The notes under the pieces were generated by a model, which worked only from the letters and a program-made list of their open reading frames with translations, made no database searches and was not told where the DNA came from. DNA of 64,000 nucleotides from Pseudomonas hormoni (GTDB lineage: Bacteria; Pseudomonadota; Gammaproteobacteria; Pseudomonadales; Pseudomonadaceae), in contig NZ_CP075566.1 of the NCBI RefSeq assembly GCF_018502625.1, forward strand, positions 6,327,001 through 6,391,000, written 5' to 3'. The stretch's first letter is position 1; each line of letters begins with the position of its first letter. Positions 58,081 through 64,000 of the stretch are shown here, piece by piece. Made by a program: the position numbers and the translations under genes.

Positions 58081-58920
58081 TCAGGTGCTCCATATTCTGG
58101 GTGGGGCTGCTTCTCGGCCTAACAACGCCGGCCGGAGCAACCGCCACAAATCGATCATCCATCCTCGCGCCAACAGCGCCTCACTGGCCAGGCACCGGGC
58201 AACGATCAGCCCCGGCAACTGCGTCAAATCCCCGCGCACATCGTTGGGCAGCGAGCGGCACTTCTCCAGCAACTCACTCTCAACCTCCCCCGTCACCAGC
58301 AACGTCGCAAACACCGGTTGCCCGTCCAGCCCGATCGGCGAATCGAGCAAGCCGTCATCCCCGACAATGCGCTGGCGTTCATGCCAGAGCAACCGGCCGT
58401 CGCGGCGGATGTCCAGCTGCGCCTGAAAATGCCCGAGGTCAAAACGCTCGCCACTGGCCGGGCGGCCCAGCGCCACGACGTCCCAGTAGAACAACCGCGC
58501 ATCGCCTTCCAGGTCAATGGACGTGCTGAGCTCTGCCTGGGCGGCGCTGAAGATAATCGTCTCTTGCGGCAGCCACTCCAGTGTCGCGCCGCTGGCTACT
58601 TTCAGATCAAGTTTCTGATAGGCCGGTCCGGCCGCGCGATACCACTTGGCAGCGCCGGGGCTGGTGATCTGCGCCCACGCCCCGCGGCCGACGCTGGCGC
58701 TGATGTCGAGCCGGTCGCCGCCGGCAATCCCGCCGGGCGGATGCACGATGATGTGCTGGCACACTTCGGGCCCTTCGGCATACAGATGCTTCTGCACCCG
58801 CAACGGACCTTTGTGCCGGCGCTGAACCGGGCGCGTGCTGTCGCCGAATCGGGCATAGCCCAGTTCGAGCTCGGCATGCCAGCTAGGCGTGAACAGCGTT
58901 GTGTGGGCAGGTAAATTCAT
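58081..58920 (-). CDS. ureD: Urease accessory protein UreD
   Basis: Scaffold protein of 279 residues that binds apo-urease and recruits UreF/UreG for nickel insertion. Family motifs [17 protein letters not shown] and [14 protein letters not shown] are near the start and WLPQETIIF in the middle. The gene begins 30 bases after urtE on the same strand, so urea uptake and urease may share one transcript. Length is normal. Confidence 0.95.
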   Translation of the reverse strand: MNLPAHTTLFTPSWHAELELGYARFGDSTRPVQRRHKGPLRVQKHLYAEGPEVCQHIIVHPPGGIAGGDRLDISASVGRGAWAQITSPGAAKWYRAAGPAYQKLDLKVASGATLEWLPQETIIFSAAQAELSTSIDLEGDARLFYWDVVALGRPASGERFDLGHFQAQLDIRRDGRLLWHERQRIVGDDGLLDSPIGLDGQPVFATLLVTGEVESELLEKCRSLPNDVRGDLTQLPGLIVARCLASEALLARGWMIDLWRLLRPALLGREAAPPRIWST

Positions 58921-58950
58921 GGTTTTCAGTTATCGTCAGGACGCTGCAGA

Positions 58951-59649
58951 TTAAATCGTAACCAGACCGCGTACACCCTCGGCTTCCATATTTTCTCCGC
59001 GACCCTGCTGCACGATCTCGCCGCGTGACATCACCAGGTATTGATCGGCCAGTTCGGCGGCGAAGTCGTAGAACTGCTCCACCAGCAGAATCGCCATGTC
59101 ACCGCGCGCCGCGAGCTTCTTGATCACCGCGCCGATCTCCTTGATCACCGATGGTTGAATGCCTTCGGTCGGCTCGTCGAGGATCAGCAGCCGTGGTCGG
59201 CTGGCCAATGCGCGGCCAATCGCCAACTGCTGCTGTTGGCCACCGGACAAGTCACCGCCGCGCCGTTGTTTCATTTGCAGCAGTACCGGGAACAGCTCGT
59301 AGATGAATGCCGGGACTTCCTTCGCTTCACTGCCAGGAAACCGCGACAGGCCCATCAGCAGGTTTTCTTCCACGGTCAATCGGCCGAAGATCTCCCGGCC
59401 CTGAGGCACGTAAGCGATCCCGGCGTGCACCCGCTGGTGCGGCTTGAACGTGGTGATCGGCTTGCCTTCCCAGTTCACCGCGCCTTCCTTGGCCGGCAGC
59501 AAGCCCATCAGGCATTTGAGCAGGGTGGTCTTGCCCACACCGTTGCGCCCGAGCAGGCAGGTGACTTCACCGACCTTCACGTCGAACGACAGGCCGCGCA
59601 GGATGTGGCTACCGCCGTAGTACTGATGCAGCTTGTCGACTTGCAGCAT
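58951..59649 (-). CDS. urtE: Urea ABC transporter ATP-binding protein UrtE
   Basis: ABC ATPase of 232 residues. Walker A LLGRNGVGKTT, signature LSGGQQQQLAIGRAL and Walker B LLILDEPTEGIQPS are present; RNGVGKTT and TEGIQPS are typical of UrtE. The ATG at 59649 has AAGGA upstream, two codons inside the open frame. Confidence 0.96.
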   Translation of the reverse strand: MLQVDKLHQYYGGSHILRGLSFDVKVGEVTCLLGRNGVGKTTLLKCLMGLLPAKEGAVNWEGKPITTFKPHQRVHAGIAYVPQGREIFGRLTVEENLLMGLSRFPGSEAKEVPAFIYELFPVLLQMKQRRGGDLSGGQQQQLAIGRALASRPRLLILDEPTEGIQPSVIKEIGAVIKKLAARGDMAILLVEQFYDFAAELADQYLVMSRGEIVQQGRGENMEAEGVRGLVTI

Positions 59650-59678
59650 TCTCAAATTCCTTGTGGTTCACACCGAAC

Positions 59679-59772
59679 CCTGTGGGAGCTGGCTTGCCAG
59701 CGATGAGGCCGGCACATCCGAAAATGATGTTGACTGACCCACCGCTATCGCTGGCAAGCCAGCTCCCACAGG
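59679..59772. repeat. REPIN, class C variant (GCTGGCTTGCCAGC arms), between urtD and urtE
   Basis: Arms CCTGTGGGAGCTGGCTTGCC and its reverse complement, spacer about 40 bases, filling most of the 139-base urtD-urtE gap. Confidence 0.9.
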
Positions 59773-59788
59773 TTCTGTGTTCGCAGAT

Positions 59789-60658
59789 CTAGCGACCGAG
59801 ATAAACCTCGATCACCCGCTCATTTTCCTGCACCTGTTCCAGCGACCCTTCGGCCAGCACGCTGCCCTGATGCAACACGGTGACGTGGTCGGCGATGGAG
59901 CCCACAAAGCCCATGTCATGCTCCACCACCATCAACGAATGCTTGCCCGCCAGGCTTTTGAACAGCTCGGCGGTGAACTCGGTTTCGGCGTCGGTCATGC
60001 CCGCCACCGGTTCGTCGAGCAGCAGCAATTGCGGGTCTTGCATCAGCAACATGCCGATCTCCAGAAACTGCTTCTGACCGTGGGACAACAAGCCCGCCGG
60101 GCGATTGACCGAGGTGGTCAGGCGGATGGTCTCCAGCACTTCGCTGATGCGATCCTTCTGTTCGCCACTCAAGCGAGCCCGCAAGCTGGCCCACACTGAC
60201 TTGTCGGTTTTCTGCGCCAGCTCCAGGTTCTCGAACACGCTCAGGGCTTCGAACACCGTCGGCTTCTGGAACTTGCGGCCGATGCCGGCCTGGGCAATCT
60301 GCACTTCGCTCATTTGCGTCAGGTCGAGGGTTTCACCGAACCAGGCTTTGCCGTGACTGGGGCGAGTCTTGCCGGTGATCACGTCCATCAATGTGGTTTT
60401 GCCCGCGCCGTTGGGGCCGATGATGCAGCGCAATTCCCCGACACCGATGTACAGGTTCAGCGCGTTCAGCGCCTTGAAACCATCGAAGCTGACACTGATG
60501 TCTTCCAGCGTCAGGATGGTGCCGTGGCGGGTATCCAGCCCGGGGCCGACGCGTTGGCCGAGGCCGATGGCGTCGCGGCTGCTGCCGGCGTCCTTGTTCG
60601 GATTTGGTGGATAAAACGCCGGTTCGAGCATGAATTCAGCCGTCGCAGTCACTCTCAT
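59789..60658 (-). CDS. urtD: Urea ABC transporter ATP-binding protein UrtD
   Basis: ABC ATPase of 289 residues. Walker A IIGPNGAGKTTLMDVITGKT, signature LSHGQKQFLEIGMLL and Walker B LLLLDEPVAGMTDAE are of the UrtD type. An N-terminal extension of about 45 residues precedes the ATPase fold. The start overlaps urtC (ATGA), with GGGGTGA upstream. Confidence 0.95.
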   Translation of the reverse strand: MRVTATAEFMLEPAFYPPNPNKDAGSSRDAIGLGQRVGPGLDTRHGTILTLEDISVSFDGFKALNALNLYIGVGELRCIIGPNGAGKTTLMDVITGKTRPSHGKAWFGETLDLTQMSEVQIAQAGIGRKFQKPTVFEALSVFENLELAQKTDKSVWASLRARLSGEQKDRISEVLETIRLTTSVNRPAGLLSHGQKQFLEIGMLLMQDPQLLLLDEPVAGMTDAETEFTAELFKSLAGKHSLMVVEHDMGFVGSIADHVTVLHQGSVLAEGSLEQVQENERVIEVYLGR

Positions 60659-61734
60659 GATTCACCCCTTTTCTTCAGCAGGCCGATCACACCTTTGGGC
60701 AGGTACAAGGTCACGACGATAAACAATGCGCCGAGGAAGAACAGCCAGTATTCCGGGAACGCCACGGTGAACCAGCTCTTCATGCCGTTGACCACGCCAG
60801 CGCCGAGCAACGGCCCGATGAGCGTACCGCGACCACCGAGGGCGACCCACACCGCGGCCTCAATGGAGTTGGTCGGCGACATTTCGCTCGGGTTGATGAT
60901 GCCTACTTGCGGCACATAGAGCGCGCCAGCCAAACCGCACAACACCGCGCTCAACACCCAGACAAACAGCTTGAAACCGCGCGGATCGTAGCCGCAGAAC
61001 ATCAGGCGGTTTTCCGCATCGCGCAACGCGGTCAGCACCCGACCAAACTTGCTTTGCGCCAGGCGCCAACCGATGAACAGACTTACCACGAGCAATAGCA
61101 CCGTGGCGAAAAACAGCACCGCGCGCGTCCCCGGTTCCGTGATGCCAAAGCCGAGAATGGTGCGGAAATTGGTGAAGCCGTTGTTGCCGCCGAAGCCGGT
61201 TTCGTTGCGGAAGAACAACAGCATCCCGGCGAAGGTCAGGGCCTGGGTCATGATCGAGAAATACACGCCTTTGATCCGCGAACGGAAGGCGAAGAACCCG
61301 AACACCAGCGCCAGCAAACCCGGCGCCAATACCACCAGGCACATCGACCAGAGGAAGCTGCTGGTGCCGGTCCAGTACCACGGCAATTCGGTCCACGACA
61401 GGAACGTCATGAACGCCGGCAAACCATCGCCCGAGGCCTGGCGCATCAGGTACATGCCCATCGCATAACCGCCCAGGGCGAAGAACAATCCGTGCCCGAG
61501 GGACAGCAGGCCGGCGTATCCCCAGACCAGATCCAGCGCCAGGGCGACAATGGCATAGCAAAGAATCTTGCCCACCAGCGTCAGCGTGTAGGCCGAGACA
61601 TGAAACGTGCTGTCCGACGACAACAACGACAGCAGCGGCAACGCCAGCAGCAGAACAAGGATCACCGCACCGACGGCGATCGTGACTTTGGGACCGGCCT
61701 TTTGCGTGGCCGTGAGCATGAGGGGCTGGTTCAT
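60655..61734 (-). CDS. urtC: Urea ABC transporter permease UrtC
   Basis: Inner-membrane permease of 359 residues with about nine hydrophobic helices. GYAGLLSLGHGLFFALGGYAMGMYL is family-typical (given in part), as is GLAGALYVPQVGIINPSEMS in the coupling region. Overlaps urtD by four bases and urtB by one, so the three are translated together. Confidence 0.96.
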   Translation of the reverse strand: MNQPLMLTATQKAGPKVTIAVGAVILVLLLALPLLSLLSSDSTFHVSAYTLTLVGKILCYAIVALALDLVWGYAGLLSLGHGLFFALGGYAMGMYLMRQASGDGLPAFMTFLSWTELPWYWTGTSSFLWSMCLVVLAPGLLALVFGFFAFRSRIKGVYFSIMTQALTFAGMLLFFRNETGFGGNNGFTNFRTILGFGITEPGTRAVLFFATVLLLVVSLFIGWRLAQSKFGRVLTALRDAENRLMFCGYDPRGFKLFVWVLSAVLCGLAGALYVPQVGIINPSEMSPTNSIEAAVWVALGGRGTLIGPLLGAGVVNGMKSWFTVAFPEYWLFFLGALFIVVTLYLPKGVIGLLKKRGES

Positions 61735-63236
61735 CAGTCGATCACCCGTCCTTTCAGTGCGAAGAGACCTTGCGGACGTTTCTGGATGAACAGAATGATC
61801 AGCGCGAGGATCAGAATCTTGCCGAGCACGGCGCCGATCTGCGGTTCGAGAATCTTGTTGGCAATGCCGAGGCCGAACGCGGCGAGCACGCTACCGGCCA
61901 ACTGACCAACACCGCCGAGCACCACCACCAGGAACGAGTCGATGATGTAACTCTGGCCGAGGTCCGGGCCGACGTTGCCGATCTGGCTGAGCGCTACGCC
62001 ACCGAGGCCGGCAATACCCGAGCCGAGGCCGAAGGCAAGCATGTCGACACGTCCGGTGGGCACGCCGCAGCAGGCTGCCATGTTGCGATTCTGAGTGACG
62101 GCGCGCACGTTCAGACCCAGGCGCGTCTTGTTCAGCAGCAACCAGGTCAGCACCACCACAAACAGCGCGAACGCGATGATCACAATGCGGTTGTACGGCA
62201 GCACCAGATTCGGCAGCACCTGAATCCCGCCGGATAACCACGCGGGGTTAGCCACTTCAACGTTCTGCGCGCCGAACACCAATCGCACCAGCTGAATCAG
62301 CATCAGGCTGATGCCCCACGTCGCGAGCAGGGTTTCCAGCGGGCGACCGTAGAGGTGACGAATCACCGTGCGTTCCAGGGCCATGCCGATTGCGGCGGTG
62401 ACGAAAAACGCCACCGGCAACGCGATCAGCGGATAGAACTCGATGGCCTGCGGGGCGAAGCGCTGGAACATCAGTTGCACCACGTACGTCGAGTAGGCGC
62501 CGAGCATCAGCATCTCGCCGTGGGCCATGTTGATCACACCGAGCAGGCCGAAAGTGATCGCTAGCCCCAGGGCCGCGAGCAGCAGGATCGAACCGAGGGA
62601 CATGCCACTGAACGCCTGGCCGAGCATTTCGCCGATCAGCAGTTTGCGTTTGACCTGGGCCAGGCTGGTTTCGGCGGCGGTGCGCACGGCGGCGTCCGCT
62701 TCGACACCCGGTTGCAGCAGGCTTTCGAGGCGGGTGCGGGCCAGTGGGTCGCCGGTTTCACCGAGCAGGCGCACCGCGGCGAGGCGCACGGCCGGGTCGG
62801 TGTCCACCAGTTGCAGATTGGCCAGGGCCAGGCTCAGGGCTGCATGAACGCTTTCGTCCTGTTCGCCCGCCAGTTGCTGATCGAGGAATTTCAGTTGCGC
62901 GGGTTTGGCGCTTTTCTGCAATTGCTGCGCGGCAGCCAGACGGGTTTTGGCGTCGGCGGCGAGCAGTTGGTGGCTGGCCAGCGCGGTGTCGATCAGACCC
63001 CGCAGGCGATTGTTCAGGCGCAGGTTTTTGGGTTGGCCGTCGACCGTCAACTCGCCTTGTTGCAGGGCATTGATCAGTTCGATACGCGCCGGATCAGGCT
63101 GCGCGGCCCAGGATTCGAGGAGCTTGGCTTGCTGCACGGGATTGGCGGCGACGAAGTCTTCGGCGTCACCCGAATGCGCGGCCATCGGCAGCAAAAAAGC
63201 GATGGCGAGGAATAGACGGTAAAGGGCAGTGGGCAT
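61734..63236 (-). CDS. urtB: Urea ABC transporter permease UrtB
   Basis: Permease of 500 residues. A signal peptide and a helical, HEAT-repeat-like extracytoplasmic region of about 190 residues precede the LivH-like permease core (GVINMAHGEMLMLGAYSTYV, ATWGISLMLIQLVRL). The N-terminal domain is usual in proteobacterial UrtB and may touch the binding protein. Separated from urtA by a REPIN. Confidence 0.95.
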   Translation of the reverse strand: MPTALYRLFLAIAFLLPMAAHSGDAEDFVAANPVQQAKLLESWAAQPDPARIELINALQQGELTVDGQPKNLRLNNRLRGLIDTALASHQLLAADAKTRLAAAQQLQKSAKPAQLKFLDQQLAGEQDESVHAALSLALANLQLVDTDPAVRLAAVRLLGETGDPLARTRLESLLQPGVEADAAVRTAAETSLAQVKRKLLIGEMLGQAFSGMSLGSILLLAALGLAITFGLLGVINMAHGEMLMLGAYSTYVVQLMFQRFAPQAIEFYPLIALPVAFFVTAAIGMALERTVIRHLYGRPLETLLATWGISLMLIQLVRLVFGAQNVEVANPAWLSGGIQVLPNLVLPYNRIVIIAFALFVVVLTWLLLNKTRLGLNVRAVTQNRNMAACCGVPTGRVDMLAFGLGSGIAGLGGVALSQIGNVGPDLGQSYIIDSFLVVVLGGVGQLAGSVLAAFGLGIANKILEPQIGAVLGKILILALIILFIQKRPQGLFALKGRVID

Positions 63237-63276
63237 GTCATTGGCCTTACGCGGACTAATTGTGGGAGCAAACTTA

Positions 63277-63382
63277 TGTGGCGAGGGAGCTTGCTCCCGC
63301 TGGACTGCGCAGCAGTCCCCTTCTTTTCAGGTCAGTAAGGGGGCCGCTTCGCGGCCCAGCGGGAGCAAGCTCCCTCGCCACA
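63277..63382. repeat. REPIN, class A, long-spacer subtype, between urtA and urtB
   Basis: Arms TGTGGCGAGGGAGCTTGCTC and its reverse complement; the spacer has GCAGCAGTCCCCTTCTTTTC and GGCCGCTTCGCGGCCC. It lies in the urtA-urtB gap. Confidence 0.92.
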
Positions 63383-63446
63383 AAAGCTCCGCCCACAGGA
63401 GTTGTGTCGGACCTGAACTGTGTGCTCAAGCCCGATATCCAATGGC

Positions 63447-64000
63447 TTAGTTGCTCTTCACCGCATACTCCGGCTTCTTGTCGTTACCCGGAATGAACGG
63501 GCTCCATGGCTGGGCACGGATCGGCCCTTCGGTCTGCCACACTACGTTGAACTGACCGTCCGCCTGGATCTCGCCGATCATCACCGGCTTGTGCAAGTGG
63601 TGGTTGGTCTTGTCCATGGTCAGGGTGTAGCCGGACGGCGCGGCAAATGTCTGGCCGGCGAGGGCTTCGCGGACTTTGTCGACGTCGGTCGACTTGGCTT
63701 TTTCCGCCGCTTGCGCCCACATGTGGATGCCGACGTAAGTAGCTTCCATCGGGTCGTTGGTCACCGCTTTGTCGGCGCCCGGCAGGTTGTGTTTCTTCGC
63801 GTAGGCTTTCCAGTCGGCGACGAATTTCTTGTTCGCCGGGTTCTCCACCGACTCGAAGTAGTTCCACGCCGCGAGGTTGCCCACCAGCGGTTTGGTGTCG
63901 ATGCCGCGCAATTCTTCTTCACCGACCGAGAACGCCACGACCGGAACGTCGGTGGCTTTCAGGCCCTGGTTGGCCAGCTCTTTATAGAACGGCACGTTGG
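63447..64000 (-). CDS. urtA: Urea ABC transporter substrate-binding protein UrtA, partial
   Basis: C-terminal part of the periplasmic urea-binding protein; the N-terminus, signal peptide and promoter lie beyond the right edge. Family stretches VGNLAAWNYFESVENPANKK and TNDPMEATYVGIHMWAQA, then TMDKTNHHLHKPVMIGEIQ, identify it over a LivK-type protein. It would be first in urtABCDE. About 184 of the usual roughly 420 residues are visible. Confidence 0.95.
   Translation of the reverse strand, partial: NVPFYKELANQGLKATDVPVVAFSVGEEELRGIDTKPLVGNLAAWNYFESVENPANKKFVADWKAYAKKHNLPGADKAVTNDPMEATYVGIHMWAQAAEKAKSTDVDKVREALAGQTFAAPSGYTLTMDKTNHHLHKPVMIGEIQADGQFNVVWQTEGPIRAQPWSPFIPGNDKKPEYAVKSN

Overview
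The window is a high-GC chromosomal segment from a Pseudomonas, most likely of the P. fluorescens group. Three things point there. Gene order follows the P. aeruginosa PAO1 backbone as I remember it (YgiQ family, LOG family, azurin, nadE, pncB, a leucine-type transporter, the urease accessory genes, a ferritin-like protein, an Hsp70/PsiF block, then urease structural genes and the urea transporter). The lysine/pipecolate genes amaB and amaA are arranged as in P. putida. Nineteen REP doublets (REPINs) of the kind abundant in fluorescent pseudomonads lie between genes. I saw no rRNA, tRNA, CRISPR array, transposase or integrase.

Layout. 1-9.5 kb: a YgiQ-type radical SAM protein, then a tight operon of a DUF2126 transglutaminase-like protein, a circularly permuted ATP-grasp/alpha-E fusion and a second transglutaminase-like protein. 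9.7-13.6 kb: a small charged protein, a LOG-family hydrolase, azurin, and the NAD-salvage pair pncB-nadE. 13.9-17.9 kb: a LysR regulator divergent from amaB and amaA. 18.2-23.4 kb: a five-gene leucine-type ABC importer behind a textbook sigma-54 promoter. 23.6-24.2 kb: a gene-free stretch with a degenerate repeat carrying DnaA-box-like sequences. 24.3-28.9 kb: an SDR enzyme, an AGE-family epimerase, and ureE-ureF-ureG-hupE/ureJ. 29.1-38.5 kb: mixed functions (TetR regulator, a secreted protein built of 14-residue repeats, AsmA-like, ferritin-like, LysR/azoreductase/SMR exporter, lipase, DMT transporter, AraC regulator). 38.6-54.3 kb: two very large toxin-like genes bracketing conserved backbone genes. 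54.4-64 kb: urease structural genes, ureD and the urea ABC importer urtEDCBA, all on the minus strand; urtA runs off the right edge.

How the parts work together. Urea would enter through UrtABCDE and be hydrolysed by UreABC, with nickel delivered by UreDEFG; HupE/UreJ may bring nickel to the cell. With the sigma-54/NtrC-like signals ahead of the leucine-type importer and the AmaAB lysine-degradation genes, the backbone leans towards nitrogen scavenging.

The most interesting content is the accessory pair at 38647-43041 and 49220-54313. The two proteins share about 1,050 N-terminal residues resembling the dermonecrotic-toxin/DUF6543 type, including a central hydrophobic segment, and end in different C-termini. 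The first ends in a putative papain-fold (deamidase or protease-like) domain with a Cys-His-Asp arrangement. The second ends in leucine-rich repeats followed by an IpaH/SspH-type NEL E3 ubiquitin ligase domain with a CxD catalytic motif. This looks like one delivery scaffold carrying two eukaryote-directed activities. No secretion apparatus, chaperone or obvious immunity gene is visible beside them. All assignments come from reading sequence; no searches were run.
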